Assembly: GCA_964250765.1 (NCBI GenBank)
Contig: CAXUHF010000009.1
Coordinates: forward strand, 1 to 64,000
Reading direction: 5' to 3'
Length of the DNA: 64,000 nucleotides
DNA from: JBBQVS01 sp964250765
GTDB lineage: Bacteria; Chloroflexota; Ktedonobacteria; Ktedonobacterales; Ktedonobacteraceae
In this document: positions 1 to 8,262 of the stretch, piece after piece
How the letters are laid out: every line of letters begins with the position of its first letter
How positions within the stretch are numbered: the stretch's first letter is position 1
Notes under the pieces: generated by a model
Told to the model about the DNA's origin: nothing
The model's database searches: none
What the model saw: only the letters and a program-made list of their open reading frames with translations
Translations under genes and position numbers: made by a program

Positions 1-87
1 GGAACGCTCTCACGTTTTGCGAGTCTACAATCCTTGTGAACTGGCTTGAGAAGCCTCTTCGCACATAAGCTCATCTTTGCTTAACTT

Positions 88-123
88 GACGCCTATGGGG
101 TGTAATAGAATTAGACCCCTACA
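88..123. repeat. Family A palindromic element, right arm only
   Basis: The right arm of a family A element ends here with the signature TAGACCCCTACAG. Full copies elsewhere in the window are about 125 bp, so the left arm would lie at or just outside the window start. Seen directly by comparison with the copies at 22329, 57308 and 60933. Confidence 0.8.
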
Positions 124-290
124 GGTGCGTTGCGGAAGAGAACATAGAAGGTTACATATATTTCACACAAATTTCATTGACGAGCAACCCTCCATGCAGT
201 ATCCTATGCTCGAATACTTCACTATATTATAACAGCCAAGGTAAACGGTGGAACAAATGAGCAGAGTAGGTATATTTTGGTTGATGCGCC

Positions 291-1283
291 ATGAGTAATG
301 ATGAAAATATATATGCATGGCGCATTCTTCTAGGCCGGGTTGTCAACGACCCGCACGAACGACAGCGCATCGCTCGCATGATCGGCGTCAACAATGTCAC
401 ACTAACCCGTTGGGCAACCAACAAGTCTAATCCACGTATGGAGAGCCTGCACCGTCTGGTGCAAGCACTGCCCAGCTATCGCCTCCAATTTCTTGAGTTG
501 ATTCCTGAAGAGTTTCCAGAGTTTCTGACCGAAGAGATTACGGTAGAGGAGGTGGCACAGGAAATTCCGTCGGCGTTTTATGAACGCGTGCTACAGGCGT
601 ATGCCTCTAATCCTCCGTTGTTGCGCTCCTCGTCAATCCGCATCACCATTATTCAACAGATGTTAGGCCAGCTTGATCCTATGCCGTCAGGACTGGCAGT
701 GAGTGTCAGCGTATGTATGCCTCCCACTTCAGAAGGTGTAGTATGTAGTTTGCGTGAAGATATGGGACGTGGTACATCACCCTGGCATAGTCATTTGCGC
801 AACAGTATAGGCTTTTTAGCCATCGAGTCGCCCCAAGGATACGCGGTCACGGAGGGCCATGCTGTCGTAGTACGTAGTAGTGATGAAAAGAGAACGCTCT
901 TCCCCACACATGTCGTCGAGTGGGAGGAGAGCGCAATAGCATGTCCCTTGCTGCAGGCAGATCGTGTAGCAGGATGTCTTTATCTTTCTAGTCCCCTACA
1001 AGATTACTTTCTGCAAACGCTGCAAGATGTGATTACAAGTTATGCTAATCTACTACTTCTCAGCTTCGAGCCATGTGACTTTTTCAAGGTTGGACAGATC
1101 GCGCTGGGCATTATGCCGACTCACAGTGTACAACAAACATATCTACACCACTTTCAGCAACGTGTCACGCACTATATGCGTACAATGCATGGTGGTAAAT
1201 CTCTTTCACGATTGGAAGCGGAGGCAAAGGTGTTGCGTGATTTAGAAGATGAATTGTTGCGATTAGGCCGTGAAACGAGATAG
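291..1283 (+). CDS. HTH regulator with GAF-like sensor domain
   Basis: A 330-aa protein with no signal peptide or membrane segment, so probably cytoplasmic. Residues about 20-60 read as a helix-turn-helix (RIARMIGVNNVTLTRWATNK), which suggests DNA binding. Residues about 130-270 have the alternating pattern of a GAF-type sensor fold (SIGFLAIESPQGYAV, VAGCLYLSSP). The C-terminus is charged and helical. It is followed after 14 bases by a methyltransferase, with a GGAG-type ribosome binding site between them, so the two are probably one operon. The ligand is unknown. The start at 291 has no strong ribosome binding site, and a later start is possible. Confidence 0.7.
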   Translation: MSNDENIYAWRILLGRVVNDPHERQRIARMIGVNNVTLTRWATNKSNPRMESLHRLVQALPSYRLQFLELIPEEFPEFLTEEITVEEVAQEIPSAFYERVLQAYASNPPLLRSSSIRITIIQQMLGQLDPMPSGLAVSVSVCMPPTSEGVVCSLREDMGRGTSPWHSHLRNSIGFLAIESPQGYAVTEGHAVVVRSSDEKRTLFPTHVVEWEESAIACPLLQADRVAGCLYLSSPLQDYFLQTLQDVITSYANLLLLSFEPCDFFKVGQIALGIMPTHSVQQTYLHHFQQRVTHYMRTMHGGKSLSRLEAEAKVLRDLEDELLRLGRETR

Positions 1284-1297
1284 AACAGGAGTAGAAC

Positions 1298-2170
1298 ATG
1301 ACACAGGCACACGATTTTCAAGGGCAAACAGAGAATACCTATCTCCTAGATGCTGAAAGTGCGCTGGAGATGGCCCGTCTCCTCGATCAAGATAGAGTGA
1401 TGACAAAAGGCATGAATGGTGTTTTGTCAGAGCAAGAAGATGCTGACCTTCCTGGCGTTACACATATCCTGGACATTGGATGTGGTCCTGGCGGTTGGGT
1501 CAATGAAGTAGCGCAACAGTATCCTCGCATCGAAGTTACAGGCATCGATATCAGTAAGAATACAATCAATTACGCGAAGGCGCATGCACAAGTACGAAAA
1601 CTAAACAATGCCCACTTTGTGGTAATGAACGCATTGAAACCTCTAGACTTTCCAGACGCATTCTTTGACATCGTGAACATGCGTACAGTTGTCGGCTTTG
1701 TGCCACTCGCTCAATGGATTCCATATTTGACGGAGTGTAAGCGCGTATTACGTCCTGGGGGAATACTTCGCCTTACTGAGGGTGAGTATGGTTTCACGAA
1801 CAAGCCTATGCTTGAGCAATTTATGGCGTTGCTGAACATCGCACAACATAAAGCAGGACGTAGCTTTTCTCCAACCGGACATACCGCAGGAATGATTACA
1901 ATGTTGCGTCCACTGCTCAAACAAATTGGGATGCAAAATATTCAAAGCAAGTCACATATGATCGACTACTCCTTCGCTATGGAAGCACACGAAGAAGGGC
2001 TAGAAGATATAAAATTCGCACTTGAGCTTGTACAACCCCTCTTGATTGGCACAAAGGTTATCACATCCGAGGCATACGCAGAAATGCACGCGCAGATATT
2101 GGAGGAGATACAAGCAGAAGATTTTAGTGGTCTCACGATTATGCTCACCGTGTGGGGTGAGAAACCCTGA
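1298..2170 (+). CDS. Class I SAM-dependent methyltransferase
   Basis: A 290-aa Rossmann-fold methyltransferase. Motif I is clear (ILDIGCGPGGW, about residue 57), followed by the acidic residue of motif II (VTGIDIS) and a post-motif segment LKPLDFPDAFFDIVNMR typical of UbiE/Methyltransf_11-type enzymes. RVLRPGGILRLTE matches the end of the fold. The substrate cannot be read from sequence. It sits 14 bases behind the HTH/GAF gene and is probably co-transcribed, so the regulator may sense the substrate or product. A second, related methyltransferase lies at 48111. Confidence 0.85.
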   Translation: MTQAHDFQGQTENTYLLDAESALEMARLLDQDRVMTKGMNGVLSEQEDADLPGVTHILDIGCGPGGWVNEVAQQYPRIEVTGIDISKNTINYAKAHAQVRKLNNAHFVVMNALKPLDFPDAFFDIVNMRTVVGFVPLAQWIPYLTECKRVLRPGGILRLTEGEYGFTNKPMLEQFMALLNIAQHKAGRSFSPTGHTAGMITMLRPLLKQIGMQNIQSKSHMIDYSFAMEAHEEGLEDIKFALELVQPLLIGTKVITSEAYAEMHAQILEEIQAEDFSGLTIMLTVWGEKP

Positions 2171-2200
2171 TTGGTTAAGTTCATGAAGGGATAAGGGAAC

Positions 2201-2222
2201 ATGACAGGGCAAGCCCTGTCAT
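2201..2222. terminator. Short perfect palindrome after the methyltransferase
   Basis: Arms ATGACAGGGC and GCCCTGTCAT with a 2-base loop lie 30 bases after the stop. There is no clean T-run directly after it, so a terminator role is only likely. Confidence 0.4.
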
Positions 2223-2385
2223 GCCGCCGACCAAGACATTTTTCGAGTTATTTGGATTCAATAGGCTTACCCCTACCACGTTGACGAAATATTCCAACAT
2301 TTACCATTCGTACTTTACTCATTGCCTCGTTCTATAAAGTAGTATATTTACACGGATTATGTCTAACAGAGGAGTTTCTTATTGC

Positions 2386-3270
2386 ATGCGTAAGCCTTTA
2401 TATGGGATAAGTTCTATTTTCTTAACGCTTCTAGCTCTTAGTGTCTTTTTCTTCGCCCTTACTGCATCATTTGCACAAAACATGACATCAGAACTTGGTT
2501 TTCTCTATAACTCACATGGTTTTGGCCTACACGGAAGTGTACACGTACTCCCGCGTAGCTCTGGATTGCTTCCACCGGATGCACTAACAAATACAAGTAT
2601 TGCGAGTTCTTCAAACTGGTCTGGTTTCTACGTTGGAACTGGTTCAGGAAGTGGATTTAAACAAGTTACAGGAAACTGGAGCACTCCCTGTATGTCAGGG
2701 CCTGTTAATAACAACCATTTAGTCGCACAATGGGTTGGTATTGGTGGCATCTATGGAAGTCAGCGTCTCCTACAAGTGGGAACCGCTCTGCTTACCGATG
2801 GTCGTTTCCATCTCTTTTACGAATTATTTCCAAATCCTCCTGTAATTAATGGTAGAGGCTTTAGTTGTGCAAATGCATTTACTGCTGAGGTAGACTACAA
2901 TTTTATGAGCATAGGGAAAAATAAAAATCATATTTCTATCAAAAACCTCTCGACAGGCTTTACGCTTAATTACATTGTTCCTGATGGTCAATTCAAACCC
3001 GATATGCAAAGTGCAGAGTGGATTGATGAACGTCCAAGTTGTAATAGTAGTTTGACTGATCTCGCTAACTTTCACTATAGTAGCTGGACAAATCTACAGG
3101 CAAGAAGCAATACAAAGAGTGGAGGTCTCTTGAGTATTGGTTCCTTCGCCAATAGCGCGCTTGTGATGCAAGATAATAAACATCATACGCTAGCAAAACC
3201 TGATGGTCTCAATGCCAGCAACACGTTCAAAGATCGCTGGTACAATGCTGGTAGCGATGGTCATTGTTAA
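2386..3270 (+). CDS. Secreted G1-family (eqolisin-type) glutamic endopeptidase
   Basis: A 294-aa exported protein. Residues 1-30 form a signal peptide (basic MRKP, long hydrophobic core, cut near SFA-Q). The mature part shows the G1 landmarks: SNWSGFYV near residue 77, VAQWVGIGG near 113, and the two family catalytic residues in context, Gln130 (RLLQVG) and Glu211 (SAEWIDERPS). In scytalidoglutamic peptidase the matching Gln and Glu form the catalytic dyad. An in-frame ATG lies at 2359, but the AGAGGAG site at 2368-2374 and the signal peptide favour 2386. Expected role: extracellular protein degradation at acidic pH, as in the family. Confidence 0.85.
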   Translation: MRKPLYGISSIFLTLLALSVFFFALTASFAQNMTSELGFLYNSHGFGLHGSVHVLPRSSGLLPPDALTNTSIASSSNWSGFYVGTGSGSGFKQVTGNWSTPCMSGPVNNNHLVAQWVGIGGIYGSQRLLQVGTALLTDGRFHLFYELFPNPPVINGRGFSCANAFTAEVDYNFMSIGKNKNHISIKNLSTGFTLNYIVPDGQFKPDMQSAEWIDERPSCNSSLTDLANFHYSSWTNLQARSNTKSGGLLSIGSFANSALVMQDNKHHTLAKPDGLNASNTFKDRWYNAGSDGHC

Positions 3271-3277
3271 AAGAAAC

Positions 3278-3438
3278 AAACATGAATCACCCCGAAACGT
3301 GGGATGATCGAGATTATTGCTGATAATCTCGATCNNNNNNNNNNAAAAAAACAAAAATACAACCCCCCACAACTGTGCCTCTCCAAATTTTATTGATCAT
3401 ACCAGCCACCCCCCCACGTTTCGGGGTGATTCATGTTT
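3278..3438. repeat. Inverted repeat with assembly gap in its loop
   Basis: The left arm at about 3278-3303 (AAACATGAATCACCCCGAAA plus ACGTGGG) is mirrored at about 3412-3438. It lies between convergent genes and so is a candidate two-way terminator. The loop holds a 10-N gap and a low-complexity stretch (3345-3411) that may be assembly noise. Confidence 0.7.
3335..3344. other. Assembly gap (10 N)
   Basis: Ten undetermined bases. The true gap length is unknown. Confidence 0.99.
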
Positions 3439-3449
3439 ATCTATTATGC

Positions 3450-4976
3450 TTATTGCTTATTGGTAGCGTCCTCGTCATCCTCTTCAGTAATGTTATAAGG
3501 CGGGACTTCAACGGGTACACGATAGCCACCACCGTAGGTTGTATTTGTGGATGGTTGCTCCGAGTTTTGCACAGGAGTTAAGAGATCGTTCGAGATAGCC
3601 TTGACCAAGCGCTCGATGCGCTCCCAGCGCGCGGGATAGCGGTCGGCATAGAATTTCTCGCGACCCTCAGCATCGTAGGCGCAGAAGATGTATTCTTGAT
3701 TGCCATAGCGGTAGTTGACACGCGTGTAGGGAACGCGCACAAGCTCAACGACCTGCAACGTAGCACGCGATGCGGACTGTGTGCTATCGCTCGGCTGCAG
3801 TGGTTTTGTAGTACCGCGCTGCTTCTCCTGACGCTCTGCACTAACAAGTGCCACAGCTGTATTCCATACATCCATCGGCACATCGTTTGGCGCGACATCA
3901 GGCAAGAATGCATCGTCTACTTCGGCGTTGTACACCAGTTCACCACCTGCATTGAGGAGTTGCTGTTGCGGAATAACACTCTCACCAATGATACGTGTTT
4001 GTACACTGAGGTCGAAGCGACGCGCAATCTCGCGGTGACGCACAACCTTGCCCGTACCACCACAGTTGGCACACAGCGACATTTTTGTCCCTTCGCATGT
4101 TGCGCATACACGCTTTCCATTGCCACAGGTACAATCAACCTCACCGTTAATACAGTCAGGGCAAGGCACAGTAGCTCCCTTGCTCGCGGGATCAGCATCG
4201 ACAGGATTAGGAATCGGCACACCTTGCTGGCGAATAGTCTCGAACACATCCGATACTCTCTCGCCAACCGAAGTAGCAACATTCTCGGCCTGTTTCTGCA
4301 AGAAGGGTTTCTTCTCTCCGACCGTCCAGTCAGCCACATAGCCACGTCCGCGACAAGTGGTACATTTCTTTTTTGTGCGACCCTTACATTCAGGGCAGAC
4401 AATCCAGCCGCGTCCATTGCAAGAAACACAGAGTGTTCGACCCGTCCCATTACACGTCATACACGCAGCAACTTCTTCCAAGCCTTCTAGTTTAGTATGG
4501 CTAGTGGGTGCCTTGAGACTCGTCACCTCCGGCAAATCGTAATCCCATACAGGCAGAATTGGTTGAGGTTTATTCGTGGCAGAGCGTCCTGCGTATGGCT
4601 CGGTGACGGACTCCATAGTCCGTGTCTCCCAGCGCGTTTGTACTGTGACCTCCCATACCTCGTCATTATGCGATGAGACGATATCCATATAGGTGCCAAG
4701 GTCTTTTGCTACACGCCAGTTCTCATTGCTCCATAGGTTGGCAAGCTGACGAATACGCTGCTCATCAAGACTTGTCGCCTGATGTGGCGCGGGTGCTGTT
4801 TGGGCCTGTTGCCAATAACCACCAGCCTTATCAACGACCCGCTTGATGCGCTGTTGAGCCTCGTTCGCGCTCTGCGTAAAGGCTTTTCTAATCTCTTCTA
4901 ACCGCTTGTCTACCTCTTCTTTATTTGGCTGACCCTGCTTGAATAGCGGGTCCTGTGGCTCCCAATTATCGCTCAT
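3450..4976 (-). CDS. Cysteine-rich DnaJ-type zinc-finger protein without a J domain
   Basis: A 508-aa protein with two clusters of CxxCxGxG-like zinc-binding repeats. Cluster 1 at about residues 175-215 includes CMTCNGTGRTLCVSCNGRG, CPECKG and CTTCRGRG. Cluster 2 at about 265-310 includes CPDC, CATCEGTK and CANCGGTGK. This is the repeat type of the DnaJ central domain, but no HPD motif or J domain precedes it. The N-terminal 60 residues are charged and helical, and the C-terminal third is unlike anything I recognise. No signal peptide. A chaperone-like or scaffold role is possible but unproven. It lies downstream of the thi operon on the same strand, separated by a strong terminator. Confidence 0.75.
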   Translation of the reverse strand: MSDNWEPQDPLFKQGQPNKEEVDKRLEEIRKAFTQSANEAQQRIKRVVDKAGGYWQQAQTAPAPHQATSLDEQRIRQLANLWSNENWRVAKDLGTYMDIVSSHNDEVWEVTVQTRWETRTMESVTEPYAGRSATNKPQPILPVWDYDLPEVTSLKAPTSHTKLEGLEEVAACMTCNGTGRTLCVSCNGRGWIVCPECKGRTKKKCTTCRGRGYVADWTVGEKKPFLQKQAENVATSVGERVSDVFETIRQQGVPIPNPVDADPASKGATVPCPDCINGEVDCTCGNGKRVCATCEGTKMSLCANCGGTGKVVRHREIARRFDLSVQTRIIGESVIPQQQLLNAGGELVYNAEVDDAFLPDVAPNDVPMDVWNTAVALVSAERQEKQRGTTKPLQPSDSTQSASRATLQVVELVRVPYTRVNYRYGNQEYIFCAYDAEGREKFYADRYPARWERIERLVKAISNDLLTPVQNSEQPSTNTTYGGGYRVPVEVPPYNITEEDDEDATNKQ

Positions 4977-5077
4977 TCTAAGTGTGCCTCCCGAATATAT
5001 CTATCGTCAATATATAATATTTTTGTTGTTATTATCTATACGAGATACGGGGAAGCAGGTTGTATGGTTCAATAGAA

Positions 5078-5136
5078 GAGAAAAACACAACAAGGTGGAA
5101 ATGGCGTTGCCACTTCCACCTTGTTGTGTTTTTCTC
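5078..5136. terminator. Perfect 23-bp-arm terminator hairpin
   Basis: Arms 5078-5100 and 5114-5136 are perfectly complementary, with a 13-base loop and runs of A and T at the outer ends. It sits 1 base after the end of the ThiY-like gene and before the zinc-finger gene, and so ends the thi operon. Confidence 0.85.
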
Positions 5137-5137
5137 T

Positions 5138-6190
5138 TTATGACAAGAACTTATTCGTATACATCGCATCAAAATTTAAACTTTTGACCGTCTTGCCAGA
5201 TGCATCTTGCACACCGCCGGAGTTGAGAATAAATTCTGGGTATCCGTGCCATGCCTCGGCGTCTTGCATACCCCATTTGCGTCCATTATCGACATAGCGA
5301 GGACTGAGGTACTGCTGGCTCTCCAATACCAAGCCTGTATCGGGAAACGTGCCTTTAGGGGCTTGGCTAATTAGGTCTTGCGCTGCCTCCTGAACGTGTG
5401 TACGTGCATAGTCATAGCCTTTCTCTGTCGCCGCCATGAAGCGACGTAACATATCTGGTTTCTGCTGAATTTCACTAGGACTACTGATGATGTTCGGCGT
5501 ATAGTAGTCGGCAACTCCGTAATCTATGATGGGAAAAATATTGAGTTGTGTACCCTGACGTTGCGCTTGAATAACTTCCCATCCCTCAAAAACCCAGGCA
5601 AAGTCAACACGTTTCGACTGTAGTGCTTGCATCGCGTCCACATTAAGCGTCACATTTTTAAATTTTCCCTGTCCACCATCATGCTTAATAATCTCGCTGA
5701 CAACTGCACTTTCGTAGGGTGCGCCAAAACCGCCATAGACTTTCCCATCTAATTGACTCGGACGTGTGATACCGGAACTCTTTAGCGTCACAAGAGCTGA
5801 GGTATTATGCTGCATGATTGCCGCGATAGAGACAACAGGCTGGTTGACTGCCGCGTCTGCAACGATGCTCTCAGTAGAACTGATACCCACATCAGCCTTA
5901 CCACTACTCACCAGGACATCAGGAGTTACGTTGCTCGAATATGGAAGCAACGTGAGATCAATACCTTGATCCTTATACCAACCATTCTTTAGCGCGACAT
6001 AGATACCCGTATGGTTCGTATTCGGGGTCCAGTCCAATGCTAGCTGCATCTTTGTGAGCTTTTGAGATCCATGTGTTGTAGACGTTGTTGTATTGCTACG
6101 CTGTTGTTGTACAAGAAACGCACCAACAACGGCGAGAATCAGAAGTATTGGAATACCAATACTCAAGCCTAGACGAGTACGAGAGTTCAT
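5138..6190 (-). CDS. thiY: ThiY-like substrate-binding protein (NMT1/THI5 family)
   Basis: A 350-aa ABC transporter binding protein. Residues 7-28 form an N-terminal hydrophobic anchor with no lipobox cysteine, so it may be tethered by a membrane helix or be a cut signal peptide. The family signature LALDWTPNTNHTGIYVALKN at about residues 51-70 is typical of proteins that bind thiamine pyrimidine precursors (N-formyl-4-amino-5-aminomethyl-2-methylpyrimidine or HMP). DVGISSTESIV and the later GGFGAPYES also fit. It is the third gene after a TPP riboswitch, behind the ATPase and permease, which supports the thiamine assignment over nitrate/taurine relatives. The exact ligand is inferred. Confidence 0.85.
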   Translation of the reverse strand: MNSRTRLGLSIGIPILLILAVVGAFLVQQQRSNTTTSTTHGSQKLTKMQLALDWTPNTNHTGIYVALKNGWYKDQGIDLTLLPYSSNVTPDVLVSSGKADVGISSTESIVADAAVNQPVVSIAAIMQHNTSALVTLKSSGITRPSQLDGKVYGGFGAPYESAVVSEIIKHDGGQGKFKNVTLNVDAMQALQSKRVDFAWVFEGWEVIQAQRQGTQLNIFPIIDYGVADYYTPNIISSPSEIQQKPDMLRRFMAATEKGYDYARTHVQEAAQDLISQAPKGTFPDTGLVLESQQYLSPRYVDNGRKWGMQDAEAWHGYPEFILNSGGVQDASGKTVKSLNFDAMYTNKFLS

Positions 6191-6257
6191 CAGTTAATCC
6201 TTTCTGTGTGCAAGAACATTCACCATACGAGCAAGAGCACCCAGATAGCACTTGCTG

Positions 6258-7061
6258 CTACTTTACGGTTGCACCGTGATACCACGGCAAAGCAAGGCGT
6301 TCGATCAATGATACAAGGCCAAATAAAAAGAGGCTTAGCACCGCCGTGACGACGATAGCTGCGAAAACGAGAATGACTGCATGTGAGTTGAACGAGGTTT
6401 GCATATAGATACCAAGACCCTGATACGCTCCCACATACTCGCCAAAGATCGCACCCGTAACGCTATAGGTTGCGGCAATGCGCAGGCCAGAAAAGAATGA
6501 AGGCATAGCTCCTGGTAGACGTACAAACCAGAGAATTTGCCATCGTGACGCCTTCATGCTCTTCATTAAGCGTAGAAGATCAGGGTCAGCACTCAACAGA
6601 CCATCAGCACAAGCCACTGCTATAGGAAAAAAGCAATAGAGTGTGACAACAACGATTTTGGGACCAATATCAAAGCCAAACCAGATCAATAAAAGTGGGG
6701 CAAGTGCAATCATGGGAATGGTCTGCGATGTCACAAGAATTGGATAGACTGCACGACGTACCGCCGAGGATACATCTATCAGTATCGCAAGCAGGACACC
6801 GAGGAGTGTCGCGGCGGCAAGGCCAAGTACGGTTTCCAAGAGCGTTTGCAGTGTGTGACCAGAAATGACATCCCAGTTATCGAATAAGGCTTGTAGAATT
6901 GCTGTCGGTGCTGGCAATACAGCGGTGCTGACCTTGCCTGCTCGTACAATAAGTTCCCATATCGCAAGTAGCGCGAAGGCTAACACGAAGGCGGGACCAT
7001 AGCCAGCAATACCTCGTAGTCGCGCATGCTTCATTAAAAGAACAGGTCGAGTCGAAATCAT
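6258..7061 (-). CDS. thiX: ThiX-like ABC transporter permease
   Basis: A 267-aa BPD_transp_1-type permease with about six membrane segments. The EAA-type loop that contacts the ATPase is visible at about residues 173-200 (LLRLMKSMKASRWQILWFVRL then PGAMPSFFSGLRIA). It overlaps the end of the ATPase gene by 4 bases, so the two are translationally coupled. It is the membrane channel of the riboswitch-controlled thiamine-precursor uptake system. Confidence 0.87.
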   Translation of the reverse strand: MISTRPVLLMKHARLRGIAGYGPAFVLAFALLAIWELIVRAGKVSTAVLPAPTAILQALFDNWDVISGHTLQTLLETVLGLAAATLLGVLLAILIDVSSAVRRAVYPILVTSQTIPMIALAPLLLIWFGFDIGPKIVVVTLYCFFPIAVACADGLLSADPDLLRLMKSMKASRWQILWFVRLPGAMPSFFSGLRIAATYSVTGAIFGEYVGAYQGLGIYMQTSFNSHAVILVFAAIVVTAVLSLFLFGLVSLIERLALPWYHGATVK

Positions 7062-7819
7062 ACAGGTTGCTCCTTTAAGAGTAGCTCTAGCAGTTCCTGT
7101 TCTAGCCGTACTGCTGGTTCAAGCGCGAGATGTTCTTGACGCCGTGGACGAGGAAGATCAACCGCAACAATGCGGAGCACTCGTGCTGGTCGCGCACTCA
7201 AGACGTAGATACGGTCAGACAGTAAGAGGGCTTCACGCACGTCATGCGTGATGAAGAGGACGCTTGCATGCAATGATTGCCACAGATCGAGAAGCCACAT
7301 CTGCAACGAGAGACGCGTCAGGGCATCGAGCGCGCCAAATGGCTCATCCAACAAAAGAAAAGATGGATTGAAAAGAACGGTACGTAGCAGGGCGACACGC
7401 TGGCGCATGCCACCCGAAAGTGTCGCGGGATAGTTTTGCGCGAAGTCTGACAGGCCAAAGCGTTTGAGCAATTCAAGCGCGTCACGTTGTGCCTGCTTAC
7501 GTGGCACACGCCGTACATCTAATCCCAGCAACACATTCTCTTCCACGGTACGCCATGGTAGAAGTAGTGGTTGTTGTGGCATATACCCCGACAGACCAGC
7601 ACGCTTGCTCTTATCATCACCATCAATAGCGATGATACCGCTTGTTGGCTCATCAACACCCGCGACAATGTTGAAAAGTGTACTTTTGCCACAGCCACTC
7701 GGACCGATAAGCGTCACAAATTCGCCTTCAGCAACGGTCAAGTTGATTGGTGTGAGTACCTCTACCATTTTGCGTCCGTCACGATATGTTTTTGTCACGC
7801 CCTGTACAGATAATTTCAT
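7058..7819 (-). CDS. thiZ: ThiZ-like ABC transporter ATPase
   Basis: A nucleotide-binding subunit of about 253 aa. It has Walker A (GPSGCGKST), Q-loop (YMPQQPLLLPWRT), signature LSGGMRQR, Walker B with catalytic Glu (LLLDEPFGALD) and H-loop (FITHDVREAL). An upstream in-frame ATG at 7837 exists, but GAGGGA sits 6-7 bases before the ATG at 7819, so that start is preferred. It is the first gene after the TPP riboswitch and the terminator hairpin. It powers uptake through the permease encoded next. Confidence 0.9.
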   Translation of the reverse strand: MKLSVQGVTKTYRDGRKMVEVLTPINLTVAEGEFVTLIGPSGCGKSTLFNIVAGVDEPTSGIIAIDGDDKSKRAGLSGYMPQQPLLLPWRTVEENVLLGLDVRRVPRKQAQRDALELLKRFGLSDFAQNYPATLSGGMRQRVALLRTVLFNPSFLLLDEPFGALDALTRLSLQMWLLDLWQSLHASVLFITHDVREALLLSDRIYVLSARPARVLRIVAVDLPRPRRQEHLALEPAVRLEQELLELLLKEQPV

Positions 7820-7844
7820 GCCATCCCTCGCATGCATACAAAAA

Positions 7845-7876
7845 GCCGCAACTCCTGATAGAAGAGGAGTTGCGGC
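7845..7876 (-). terminator. Riboswitch expression-platform terminator
   Basis: On the minus strand, arms 7876-7865 and 7856-7845 (GCCGCAACTCCT and AGGAGTTGCGGC, loop 8) are followed by T5 (TTTTTG). It lies between the TPP aptamer and the first thi gene. This is a classic intrinsic terminator, predicted to form when TPP is bound. Confidence 0.88.
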
Positions 7877-7913
7877 CTGTATAGAATCTCTGCGAGACGC
7901 TGTTAAGACCGTG

Positions 7914-8012
7914 ACCCGCTTCCCTACGCTGGTATTATCCAGATCAGGTTCTTAGGGACCGCAGCACGTTCGATACGTGCCAGCATCTCAGCCAAAACAG
8001 CGCCCCTAGCGG
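7914..8012 (-). ncRNA. TPP riboswitch (THI element)
   Basis: Read on the minus strand, the aptamer shows the conserved pieces in order: CTAGGGGCG, then GGCTGAGATG, a variable hairpin, then CCTAAGAACCTGATCTGG, ATAATACCAGCGTAGGGAAG. These match the THI box P1-P5 core. A strong terminator follows at 7845-7876, so control is probably by transcription termination. It governs the thiZ-thiX-thiY genes. Confidence 0.95.
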
Positions 8013-8045
8013 AATGAATATGTGTGTTTTTCTTGTGCTACACAT

Positions 8046-8075
8046 AGTATACGGGATAGGTGAGGAGAAATGCAA
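8046..8075 (-). promoter_or_regulatory. Promoter of the thi operon
   Basis: Minus strand: -35 TTGCAT (8075-8070), 18-base spacer, -10 TATACT (8051-8046). Transcription would start near 8038, about 25 bases before the aptamer. Confidence 0.6.
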
Positions 8076-8174
8076 ATAAGAGGGAAAAGACAATTTTATT
8101 AGAGGTCATCAAGGAATTAAAATGAATGTGTTAACATACTTATAACGTATTATGACTTAATTAATAACATATCT

Positions 8175-8214
8175 AATTCTGTGATGAAGCTGTTTTAGAT
8201 TTTATCACAGAATT
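8175..8214. promoter_or_regulatory. 11-bp inverted repeat upstream of the Fic gene
   Basis: AATTCTGTGAT (8175-8185) is mirrored by ATCACAGAATT (8204-8214) with an 18-base gap, about 50 bases before the Fic start. It could be an operator or a leader hairpin. Confidence 0.5.
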
Positions 8215-8262
8215 ATTTTCTCTTATCATCAAGAAAATATAATGGACAAAGAGGTTTACATC

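Noticed and set aside
3696..4490. Long open frame (264 aa) on the plus strand opposite the zinc-finger gene
   Set aside because: It mirrors the Cys/Gly-rich codons of the minus-strand gene, has no domain and no ribosome binding site. The minus-strand protein has clear zinc motifs.
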